A stretch of 64,000 nucleotides of DNA from Sphagnum compactum (Eukaryota > Bryophyta > Sphagnopsida > Sphagnales). The position numbers and the translations under genes are program-made. Location of the stretch: the NCBI GenBank assembly GCA_965153455.1, contig OZ234502.1, positions 13,423,495 to 13,487,494 on the forward strand, read 5' to 3'. Below, piece by piece: positions 25,706-35,697 of this stretch. Position 1 is the stretch's first letter; every line of letters begins with the position of its first letter. Below the pieces are notes generated by a model. It worked only from the letters and a program-made list of their open reading frames with translations, did no database searches and had not been told where the DNA came from.

Positions 25706-28347
25706 AATGTGTTTTGAAAAATGAAACAATTTTTAACATCAAATAAAAAAAGTAGATCCAAAATCTTTTTAAGTTTCATTATGAAAAAATTGGGAGTTTT
25801 ATTTAGTTTATGGTACTAAGTTGAATACAAAATTTGAAACAAATGCATTTGAAATTGACCAGGTCAATATGATGTTCAAAATTATTTATATGTGAAAAGT
25901 TGAACATTTTATGATTATAATATACAAAAGTTGAAATCCATGAGTATCTTTACGAAGTTCATTAACTTAAAAAAGTTTAGATGTAGTATTTCATCTATGT
26001 GAAACATTTTTTTGTTAGAAAATATCATTTATTTATATATCCTTGTAATTTTAGAATCTACTTAAATACATATGAAAAATGTGATTCTTCAATATTATAA
26101 TAATAAAACAAATAAATATTTTCACATTAATCGTTGAATAAAATGATTTTTCTATTGTCACTATATGAAAACTCATTTATGGTTGTTAGTTTTTTATAAC
26201 AATGAGCAAAAGTCATTTGCTCTTAAATCATAACTTCAAATATTTTGACAAAATATTTTCGTTGGTTGGGCACGTGACCTAACAAAAGCATTTGAAATTG
26301 ATGTCACATTTAATTTGTTATTTCTTATTTTATGCTTGCCCCAAATATTTGTAAAACAAAAGGTGTATGATGTGTTGATTGATCATCCATGATGTCATTG
26401 AATGATGTCCAATGATGAGTGGAGTTGGGGGATTTTTGATTCATTGTGAACTTAGTTTTGACAAAGGGTTGGCATGGAGTTGTTATCAAGTTAGGAATGT
26501 GCCATAGAATGTGCCTTAGAATGTGCCATAGATGTGAAACTTGTAGAACGAATGAATGAAAACTTCGCTTTCTTCTATGATTATATTGGATCTTAATATG
26601 TTTATAAATCCATGTATCACCAAGCACTAAACCCTAAACCCTTACACCAAACACCCCATATATTCCCCATTCTTTTATTGAATTGAGCAATGTTTGCAAC
26701 ATTGAAAATGTTAAGTGTAAGGCTACAAATTTTCTTGGAGCTTCGAAAGCAAAAAAAAAACCCAATGTGTGAAGATTCAACTTTTTTTTACTTCTTAAAT
26801 GTTCATTCACCGGCTTATCTATTCTAATGATTGTATGATCCTCAATCCATCCATAAGATTTTTCATTCATCTTTTGGAGAAGGAAAGGTTTCCCCCCCTA
26901 AATCCATTGGTTTTCTTCTCCTTTGTTATCCTCCATCTTTCTTTGTTTACTTATTTGTTTCTTTGTTTAATTAATTAATTAATTAATTTATTTATTTATT
27001 TTTGAAGTGAAAAGAAAACAACTCTAGGTTGGTTATTTATTTTAGAACAATGATGCAAAATTTGCTCATATTTATAGATCTCATTGTGCCCATCCTTTGT
27101 TGCATTGGCAACTTAAAAGACTTATGTACCATTCCAACATTTTTTTAAAATTGATGACCAACTCAAAATACAAAAAGTATTTTACCATTTTATGTTGGAG
27201 TTTTTAATGGAATTTTTGACAATTCTTAAAATCAATGAAATTGAATATTAAAAAAGAATGTTGGAACCGTAAAAATGTTGGAATTAATTTTTAAAATGTT
27301 GGAATGGTAAATTTTTTGTTTTACAATTAAAAGAAAAAAAAAGTACCTTAGTAATAATACCTTGGCAGCTTCGACACTAACTATATTATTTGTAAAAATG
27401 TTGATTTTTTTTTGTCAAAAAAGTACTTTTTTTCCCAAAGAGCAAAATTTTGTGAAGGGAAAAAAGAGAGAATCTTTTGAAATATTCAATATTAAATAAA
27501 TAATCTATTTTTTCAACATGGGAATCTTTCAGAATTAATTAATTAATTAATTAATTAATGGCTCAACATGCATGTGTTGAAGCTGCCCTTGTACACTATT
27601 ATTGTACCCCTCACCTCACCCACTTTGTTGTCTCACTCAAAGAGCCAACCAGGGTGGTGATCATCCAGAAAGTAATTTAGCCAAATCTGGCTACAATCTA
27701 GATACGAAAATAGAAAAAAATAAAAATCCTTTTATATTCTTGGCTAATTCTGGAACTTATCATAAAAATCTGGCGATTTGGGGAAAAAAAGAAAACCAAA
27801 AAAATCTGGCGAAGTTTGGGTGATTTTTCCCATGAAAAATCCTTTGAAACCATATTTTTGGCTAAATTAAATTCGCCAGTAAAAGAAACACTGGAGCCAA
27901 AAAAAAAAAGTAGAAATTATGAGCTACTACCATCTCTAGAAGGGAATTTAAAGAGGCTTGAAAAATAAGACAAAGAATTTTAATTTGTAAGTCAAAAGGA
28001 AATTTATGAGAGCCCAATTATTGGTCACTTTTTGGCATTTATTGAAAGAAAGAACAGAAAGAAAATCCCTTGAAAATGAGCCCAGAAAATAAATAAGATC
28101 CCCCAATCAAATTGGGACAAAACTTTTTTTAAAAGAGAACAAAAAGAAAAAAGGCACCCCAGAAAAACCATATTTCATAAAGTGAATTTTTTGAAAAATA
28201 AAATGAAAGAATCATATGGAAAAAAAAAAGGAAAAAAAAGGAAATTAACACACTTTTCTAGTGTAAATTCGACTAATTTTTCTTTTTTTTTTCTTTTTTC
28301 TTTGGGAAAATTTCGCAAAATTTTCGAATTCATAAAATTGAAAAAGC
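25706..28347. other. AT-rich intergenic DNA upstream of the hydrolase gene
   Basis: Includes (TTAA)n at about 26967-26988 running into (TTTA)n to 27003, and another (TTAA)n at 27533-27559. A 100-codon minus-strand frame (26325-26627) lies beside a second one (26634-26870); neither has a recognisable motif. No gene is called. Confidence 0.5.
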
Positions 28348-28371
28348 TTTTTTTTTTTTTTTTTTTTTTTT
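28348..28371. repeat. Poly-T tract (24 T)
   Basis: An uninterrupted T run immediately upstream of the abrupt GC-rich leader of the hydrolase gene. Confidence 0.9.
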
Positions 28372-28379
28372 GGAAAAAA

Positions 28380-29287
28380 AGAGGGACCACTGATCGAATC
28401 CCGCTGACGACACCCGTGCCGACCCAAGACCCGGCCCGTTATCCCCGCGGCGGCCCCCTCCTTCCTCCTCCTCTCCTTTCTCCGCGCACTTCGCGCTCCT
28501 CGTCGTCGTTGTCGCGCTCGTCTTCGGTCGCGCGGGGATTTTCTATCTTTGTTGCTGCAATTCAGCGCCATGGGCAAATTATGCACCGCCGCCCCAACAC
28601 TCGCAACTGTTGCTGTGACGCCGTAACAAGTACTTTTGCATCATATATATGGACTTACTTGCACGAGCCCTCTGACGTTTTAGTGGGCCGAAGAATTCTC
28701 GTGCCAAAAGTACTCCCTGACCACCACCACCACCACCACCACCGCCAGCAGGACCGGAGAGGGCGAATGTACAGGCGACTTTGACATCTAGCTAACTGCT
28801 GCTTTTGCACTCTTCTCTCGCGCTTTCCGGAACTATAATGGTACTACTGTTGCATTGCATAGAAGAAACACTATTTTAGAGACATGATGGTGCTCCCAAG
28901 GATCATGATCTCGACTTCTTATTTATAACTATACCGCGGGGAATTAGAGTGCAGGAATAGAACCCAAAAGTTGGGAATTTTTTCGCCTGAAATTATAGAT
29001 CTCGCGTGCACTAGGTTAGAGTAAGTCTAGTAGCCAAGTTCTGGATTACGTGCTGCTGAACAGCGGTCTGCCAGGACTTGTGGATTGAAATCTTCATCTT
29101 GTTCAGCGATTTCCGGCAAACTTATTTCTGGAGAACTAGACTTGTAGGATCATAGCCATGTTGAGTTGATCGACTGCCGCGTGCAGGCCGGCGCTAGCTA
29201 GCTAGCTAGCTGTGCAGCAGAGACGGTTCTCAGGGATCAGTTGGAGGATCGAGCCGCTTGGTGTGTGTGTTTGTTTGTTGACGCATC
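28380..29287 (+). promoter_or_regulatory. GC-rich promoter/5' leader region of the hydrolase gene
   Basis: Composition changes abruptly at about 28380 from over 70% A+T to a CG-rich stretch (about 28390-28560) with pyrimidine runs, typical of a plant core promoter or 5' UTR. A TATA-like CATATATAT lies at about 28641-28650. A short reading frame with a strong start context (GCCATGG, 28570-28626, 18 codons plus stop) would be an upstream ORF if transcription begins before it. A GCTA repeat (about 29193-29210) is also present. Where transcription starts cannot be decided from sequence. Confidence 0.45.
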
Positions 29288-31049
29288 ATGCAGGTACGTC
29301 CGTGAGTACTTGAGAGATCCTAACTGCTAGCAGGAATGTGAAGCCGCTTTGTTTGTTTCGAAACTTTGAGGCTGGTGCAGTACTAGTATGTTCTTTCTAG
29401 AAAACAGCTTCAATGGGGGGATTTGATGACTTGTGCTATATCTTGAGCTTTGTGGCAGAAGCTTCATAGCAATATTAGATATCATTCGTAGGAAGAGACT
29501 CTAGTGCTGTCGGCCAGCAACAGAGCAACTGATGAGATCAGAACGCGACCTCGTCCGGAGTTGCTTTCATCTCCAATCAACAAACTTCATGGAAATCAGC
29601 TAATTCTTCAGCACCGATCCAGGAATCTAAACGCATCTCGAGTAATAAGAATTTTATTCAAAATTGCAGGAGGAGGAGGAGGAGCACCAGCAGCAGAAGG
29701 ACACGAAACAAGACACCGTCCCGTCGAACATCAAGTACGAGGAGGTGAAAATCCTCACTCATATAGGATTACTGCAAACAGTTTCTCTTTGTTTTTTTTG
29801 CTCAATTCTGTTCCTCAAATCAGCTCTTCCATCAAACACAATTCACAGGGTGGTGCAGCTCAAGACCTGCACCAAGTTGTGAATAAATTCCCAGAACGCT
29901 TCATATTTTATTCATGTGTTCTGGATCCCAAGTGAGCTCGACGGGGCACAATCTTATTAATAGCTAACATGAATTAGTCCGGGAGTTTGGTTTCGGAGAG
30001 ATCAGAGCTTGAAATTAGGTGCAGGATCCTGAGCTCGATCTAAGACTTTCTACAAGACCAGTTTCAGGTCCCAAGTACCATTTTCCTGAACTTCCTAGAG
30101 CTGAGCTCTCTACGACAAGTGTTATTGAATTGTGTTACAAAACGTCTGTGCAGGAGTTTATAACAAGAAGGGGTTTGAAACTCTTCACTTGTCGATGGCT
30201 ACCAAGCTCTGCAACAACTCAGGACATCAAGGCTCTTGTATTCCTATGTCATGGTACAAATCCTTCCAAACCCATAATTCTTTTTCCTAATCCTCTCTTG
30301 AGAGAGAGAGAGAGAGAGAGAGAGCGCTTCTCCTCACTCACAGAAGAGCTTCTCCCTAGTAACCCTCAAGCATTACAGAAACCCAAGCCCACATGAACTG
30401 GAACCGCAAGGTCAGGTTTAGCAACAAAGCAATATCTGTCCCAGTTACTTCTGTGGTCCTGAGTTCTGACCCAGTTAGTTATGTGGCTCTGTGGTTGTTT
30501 GTGAACAAACCAGGGTATGGTGGGGAGACCAGCATCCTAATGAAAGGTAATTTAATTTTTATTTTTAAAAACCCTAACGAATTTGAACAGAAATAAATAA
30601 ATAAATTTGGATGCAAAAAAAAAAAAAAACTTGGATTTTCCAGTCCTGCATTAGGATGAACTAGTAGTAGGACATGAATAATTTTTTTGGATGAATTTTT
30701 TTGGATGAAGTTTTTTTTCCCCCCCCTTCCGAGAGTGTGTTAACAGTGGATTCCAGTTCATTTCTGCCCCAACTGGGTACTTAGGAAGATTGTGTGGGTT
30801 TCAATTTTGGGCAGGGACGGGTATCAGGCTGGCACAAGCCGGGTATGCGGTGTTTGGGTTGGATGTGGAGGGTCATGGGAAGTCGGATGGATTGCAGGCC
30901 TACATTCCCAGTTTCAATAACATTGTGGATGATACTATTTGCTACTTCAAGAGTGTCAGAGGTTTGTTCATCCATCTCCTGAACCCCTTCCCCCCCACCC
31001 CAGTGCCCAACCTGCAGTTCAGTTTTTGACTCTGGTTAAGGGTTTAAGG

Positions 31050-31088
<39 letters not shown>

Positions 31089-33666
31089 GCTGGGGGTCCA
31101 AGTATATTGAAGTATCATCAAGGGGGGGGGGGGGGGGAACTTTGGGAACTTTGGGAACTCAGTTGTGCATGTGGATGATGAACTCAGTAAGTTCATCCAC
31201 CAATTGAGTCATAATGGGTTGTGAGAATATGGAAGAACTTGCCCCCTTTCGACTCGGTTGTTGTTGTTGCGGATGGATGAACCTCAACTTGGTTAATATC
31301 TGGTTTTCACCTTGGTAATACCCGTTCCCTAAGAATTAGGTTCCATACATAGGTAGTAAAACTAGGTGTTTTACTAGGTAAGTAAATAAATGGTTCATAC
31401 ATTACTTAGATAAGGGTTGTCTTTATTACCTACCGACCAATAACCTGCTTGTTACTAGGTAGGGTAGTAAAAAACAAAGCAACTGAACTAACCACCATGG
31501 TTAGCTAGGGAACTTGAACCCAACAGAAAACTGTTTCCTGACCACTTACCATCCATCCTTCTTTCGGTGCTACTAGTTCACTCTGGCCCTAACTGGCCTA
31601 TTGGTCTTTTAGTCTAAAAGTTCCCATATATTGGTAGATAACCAAACCAAGAACCGTGGTTATCTTTCCACCATTTAAAAAGAGGGGATCATGGGGGTGT
31701 ATCAATCTTGTATTGCGGAATTTAGAATAATATGAAAATGAGTCGGGTTAAAGTTCCCAAGCTGGTGCTCACATGGGAACATTGGGTTTAAATCTTTTAT
31801 GAAACTGAAACTTGCTTTGCTTTGCTTTGCTTTGCTTGCTTGCTTTGCAATTGCAGAGCGAGAGGAGTACAAGAACAAGGCAAGATTCTTGTATGGAGAG
31901 TCTATGGGTGGAGCCGTGGTCTTGTATATCCATTGGAAAGAACCACAAGAATGGAATGGAGCAATTCTAACCGCACCGATGTGCAAGGTAGGCTTAATTT
32001 GAGAACTTACGCCCACAATGTGTTTGAGTAGGCACAAGAAACCCTCACCCTCATATGCCTCATGATCTACATATGTTTAGGTTCATGATTATGTTCACCC
32101 TTGCCCTCCTACACCTCACGGTCTACATACGTTTAGGTTCACGATATGTTCATGTTGTGCTTTTACGATGAGTAAAAGCCCATGGTTGATGGACATGCCC
32201 AAAACACTGGTTCTGGTTCTTTGGCCCAAAAGAATCAGAATCAAAGAACCATTGGTTCCAATTCTTTCAAAAACCTTAGAAAGAGCTGCGGTTTTCATGC
32301 AAGAACCGACAAAGAATCCATGGTTGTATGGTTGATTCTTTTTGACTTCTTTGAAAACCGTGGGACATATATGAAAACTGGTTCTTTGAATATTTGAGAA
32401 CCTGCAAGCAAGGATTAACAACTCTCTGTCTACGAGGGCCGAGCAGACACAGGGTCATTCTGTGTGTGATTCTATCTATCTACTGCAACATGCATACACA
32501 TTGAAATACACATCGGGTTTGGGTGTTGCAGATAGCAGAGAATGTAAAGCCTCCTCCACTCGTGGTAGCCATATTGATCAAGCTCGCCAACATCGTTCCA
32601 ACCTGGAAAATTGTTCCAACCAAAGACATCATTGCCAATGCGATCAAAGATCCAGTGAAAAGGAAAGAGGTAAGATCTGATGTTCTATTTCCTGGTTTGA
32701 AATTTGGCGATACACTCATTATGACATTGCTATAATTCTCTTTTGTTGGTAATTTTGCCAGGAACCCTAAACCCTATCTATATACACATTCAGGCTTGGC
32801 ACAATTATGCAGTAGACATACTGAAACATCTCTGAATCTCTATTCAAACCATACAGAAAACCACTCCAGAAGTGCATGCAAAGTGTGCCTCATCACACTG
32901 TTTGCAAGTCGACCATTTTGGTTTTTTTCCTTCAATGCCAAATTCCATCTTCTAAATCACTACGGGGGAACATCATTTGTTACAGATTCTGAAGAACCCA
33001 TATCTTTATCGAGGCAAACCACGAGTGAAGACAGCTCTGGAATTGCTCAATGCAAGCATAGCTCTTGAAAAACGGCTTGACCAGGTTTGCTAACTGCTAG
33101 TAATTGTCTTCTCAATCTGTTGAAAAATGTGCAATTGAATTCAGGAGAAGCTTGTTGTGAGTGAACCCACTGTAAACACACTGTGTCAAACACAGTGTGT
33201 TCTCCAACCTCACAGAAACTTGTTGTGAGTGAACCTCACTGTGATCATGTAATTGTTGTGGTTCCATAGCAAAAGGAGCTGAGGTCCATTACCTGTCATG
33301 AGTGAAGGTAGTAGTCATCTGGATTGATTGTGATCCCTCTGGATCCATACCCAAAAAGTTGAGGCTGACAGATTGCCATGGAATGAACATCTTACTGGGT
33401 GCCAAATGCAACAGGTCACCATTTCATTTTTGCTGCTACAAGGGGAAGCTGACATGATTACTGACCCGGAGATCAGTAAAGAGCTCTACAAGTCTGCCAA
33501 GAGCCCTGACAAGGAGATCAAGCTGTATCCAGGGATGTGGCATAGCTTGACATTGGGTGAGTCAGATGAGGATATTAACCTTGTGTACAATGACATCCTC
33601 CAATGGCTCGATAAACGGAGCTCTGCAGGAAGCATCCAAGGAGGAGGCCAGCCCATCGCTCCATGA
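29288..33666 (+). CDS. Monoacylglycerol lipase-like alpha/beta hydrolase (MAGL/caffeoylshikimate esterase family)
   Basis: Nine coding exons join in phase to 326 aa: 29288-29293, 29670-29744, 30154-30253, 30514-30546, 30815-30961, 31857-31987, 32532-32669, 32986-33084, 33415-33666. The first holds only ATG CAG before GTACGT; that start is inferred because it joins the Glu-rich N-terminus in phase. The body follows plant monoacylglycerol lipases: N-terminal RRGLKLFTCRWLP, oxyanion segment LCHGYG near residue 60, GLDVEGHGKSDG near 90, nucleophile Ser136 in GESMGG, Asp256 in GEADMITD, His286 in MWHSL. The triad is intact, so the enzyme should hydrolyse monoacylglycerols or related esters; relatives include lysophospholipase-type and caffeoylshikimate esterases, and the substrate cannot be read from sequence. 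No signal peptide is evident. The family's usual histidine before GExD is Gln here. Introns carry (CT)n, poly-G and a dispersed repeat. Confidence 0.9.
30301..30324. repeat. (AG)12 microsatellite in a hydrolase intron
   Basis: Uninterrupted AG dinucleotides between the third and fourth coding exons. Confidence 0.95.
31054..31137. repeat. (CT)16 microsatellite and 16-base poly-G tract
   Basis: CT dinucleotides at 31054-31085, followed at 31122-31137 by a run of 16 G and then three GGGAACTTT-type short repeats. All lie in the intron 30962-31856 of the hydrolase gene. A G run of this length is unstable and may be miscounted in the assembly. Confidence 0.9.
31300..31600 (+). repeat. Dispersed repeat family, copy C (intronic)
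   Basis: Lies inside the 895-bp intron of the hydrolase gene. It shares with copy B the ordered blocks ACCATGGTTA, AAACTGTTTCCT, ACCATCCATCC and TTCACTCTGGCC, and the same GGTAGTAAAACTAGG / TTACTAGGTAGG type of sequence upstream. Same orientation as the gene. The copy is diverged, so the insertion is old. Confidence 0.65.
31811..31848. repeat. (TTTGC)n short tandem repeat
   Basis: Imperfect TTTGC pentamers run directly into the splice acceptor of the sixth coding exon (exon starts 31857) and make up most of its pyrimidine-rich tract. Confidence 0.85.
32041..32152. repeat. 56-bp tandem duplication in a hydrolase intron
   Basis: Two copies of a unit containing CTACATATGTTTAGGTTCA; the shared GTTTAGGTTCA word recurs at 32075 and 32131, a period of 56 bp. 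It lies in intron 31988-32531. Confidence 0.75.
33151..33245. repeat. Direct repeat flanking an 11-bp hairpin
   Basis: CTTGTTGTGAGTGAACC is repeated about 68 bp apart within the last intron of the hydrolase gene. Between the copies, 33175-33185 and 33191-33201 form a perfect 11-bp palindrome (AACACACTGTG, five-base loop). Confidence 0.75.
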
Positions 33667-33885
33667 AGATGTCTCTCCTGTTGTCACTGACTCTTCTGGA
33701 GCTGCAGCCAAGCATGAAAACATTTCATTTCAAGCTTGATGATTTAGATCATCTGAAGAAGACATGAAACAAGTACAATCATAACCTTATGAGTGTCACT
33801 CACAAAGGATCAGAACATCATCTTCTTTCTTCATCATGAAATGGCAGCGACTCAGAGCCAAAATGATGGCTCCCTGATCACAACA
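33667..33885 (+). other. Probable 3' UTR of the hydrolase gene
   Basis: Sequence after the TGA stop (33664-33666). No further coding homology. The transcript end cannot be placed, because AATAAA-type signals are weak in plants. Confidence 0.4.
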
Positions 33886-34135
33886 TCGCTGCAGCATGTA
33901 GGTAAGCAGATAATAATCTGCCCAAGATTTTGGGGCAAAAAAAATATACAAAGAATTCTGCATCCTGATTTTCTGTAGCACAGAAGAAGATTGTTATCTC
34001 TGCTCAAAATTTGTGGGCAAAGAATTATACAAAGAATCTGCATCCTGAATTTCTGTTGCAGCAGATGAGTTGATAGTAGTCTGCTCCAATTTTTGACAAA
34101 CAAAGTACAGGAGACATCTGCATCCTGGGTACAGA
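33886..34135. repeat. 80-bp tandem repeat, 3 copies
   Basis: The word GCATCCTG occurs at 33960, 34040 and 34120, exactly 80 bp apart, with each copy containing AATCTGC, AAATTTTGGGCAAA, TACAAAGAAT and TTTCTGT variants. The copies have diverged from one another. The array lies just downstream of the hydrolase stop and may be in its 3' transcript. Confidence 0.85.
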
Positions 34136-34785
34136 GTTCTGTTGTTGCTACTTGCTTTCTGGAGGTTGGAGAGCACACAACTGTGTTTGGGTTTCGTTGA
34201 GATTTACGTCTTTGAAGGTGCAAATGCTGAAAAGACGGACTTGAACAAGTTTCTTCCTCCTACATCATCTGGCTAAAGCCGATATGTTCAAGGTGTTGTG
34301 GAGTCATGAGAACAGCAGCTTCAGAAACCTCTTGCCTGAGAATCAGATATCCTTCAAGAAGGATTGACCGCCAAAATGAATGTGAATCAGTAAAAAATCA
34401 TCAACTGAAATCAGTTGAATACAGTTCCAGAAACTTTACCCAAAATCCTGAACCCTAAAGAATCCCAAAAACCCTAAACCTTAAACCCGCATGCAAATCC
34501 AGTTTTTTTCTTTCTTCCAGGATTGAGGAACTAGTGTGGGATCAGACTTTGCGGTATTAGGTCCAGCAAATCCTCTTAGACACACATTCAAAGTCTCAAG
34601 GACTAAAAGAAATGTTCAACAAAAGAAAGAGTTTGTTCATCATGGCAGAGACATGCACTGGATTTGTGCTGAGAAAAGAGAGAGAGACAGGGACAGAGAG
34701 AGGTTGGGGGGGGGCAGGTGAAAATCCTTCTTCTTCATCACCAATTCTAGGATTTTTGAGGAAGGTCCTGAAGAATTCTTACTTG
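34136..34785. other. Hydrolase-VPS18 intergenic sequence
   Basis: No gene seen. Contains CCCTAAA-like words near 34450-34490 and a short purine-rich run (about 34676-34720). Confidence 0.5.
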
Positions 34786-35135
34786 CTCCTGAAGCTCTGT
34801 GATCAGCTTAGTCCATTGATTCTTGCTTGCTCCTGATGCCCTCTGATCAGCTTACTCATTCCATTGATTCTTGCTTGCTCCTGAAGCCCTCTGATCAGCT
34901 TACTCATTCCATTGCTTCTTGCTTGATCCTGAAGCCCTCTGATCAGCTTACTCATTCCATTGATTCTTGCTTGCTCCTGAAGCTCTTTGATCAGCTTCCT
35001 CATTCCATTCTTTGCTCCTGAAGATCTCTGATCAGCTTCATTATATTGACTCTTGCTTGCATGCTCATCAAGACCACTCGTCGGCTTCACCCATTTGATT
35101 CTTGTCCGCTCCTGAAGCTCTCTGATCTCTAATAT
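34786..35135. repeat. 48-bp tandem repeat, about 6-7 copies
   Basis: The word GATCAGCTT occurs at 34801, 34845, 34893, 34941, 34989 and 35030. The four central units are 48 bp apart and the outer ones 41-44 bp. Each unit contains CATTCCATTGATTCTTGCTTG and CTCCTGAAGC. Because 48 is a multiple of three, the array stays open in several frames: the minus strand reads 16-residue units of the type LIRGLQEQARINGMSK (34803-35150), and the + strand is open at 34827-35021. I treat it as a minisatellite upstream of VPS18, with coding use unproven. Confidence 0.85.
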
Positions 35136-35697
35136 CTCCTCACAAATCACAAAAAAACGCTCCAGAAACTCTCTGCAACCACAAAAACCTAATCACAGTT
35201 TCTTCCTTCAGGATCGACAACAAACAATGCTTCATGATCAGCAGGACCTTCGACAATGGATCGAGATATTTAGAAACAATTGATCAAGATCTTCAACAAA
35301 AATAAGAATCATTCAAACGCCATCGTAGTAGTTCCGCTTCTTTCTTTCTTCATGCATTCTAGGGTTTCAAAAACCCTCGATCAATCCTCGACCACCACTA
35401 GCAGGTTCTTCAAGGATTTCTATCTTTCTTTTGGTTTTCAAAAGCACGCGGATGTGATCGGAGACTTACATCTATTTTGATTCGAGGATTGATCTTCTTC
35501 TTCTCCGGGATTCTTCAAGAATCTCTTCATTTCTTCTCTCTTAAATTATTGTTGTTGATTCGCAGATCGCGATAGTTGTTGTTGTTGCTACTTCTGGTGA
35601 TTCTTTCATGGAACCAGCAGCAGGTTTTATAGAAGAATCCGACGAGAAGCTTCTTCTTCTCGAGTAATAATAACAAGTCTTCTTCTTCTTCAACAAC
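35136..35697 (+). promoter_or_regulatory. Putative promoter/5' UTR of VPS18
   Basis: A TTC/CTT-rich leader with many TTCTTCTTC words runs up to the start codon at 35698, as is common for plant 5' UTRs. No convincing TATA box or transcription start could be placed. Confidence 0.4.

Noticed and set aside
28245-28586. 113-codon minus-strand frame with Arg-rich segment
   Set aside because: Antisense to the GC-rich leader; its arginines come from the CG-rich composition.
28182-28784. 200-codon + strand open frame with a histidine run
   Set aside because: It spans AT-rich homopolymers, poly-T and the GC-rich leader; the peptide is low-complexity and (CCA)n explains the histidines.
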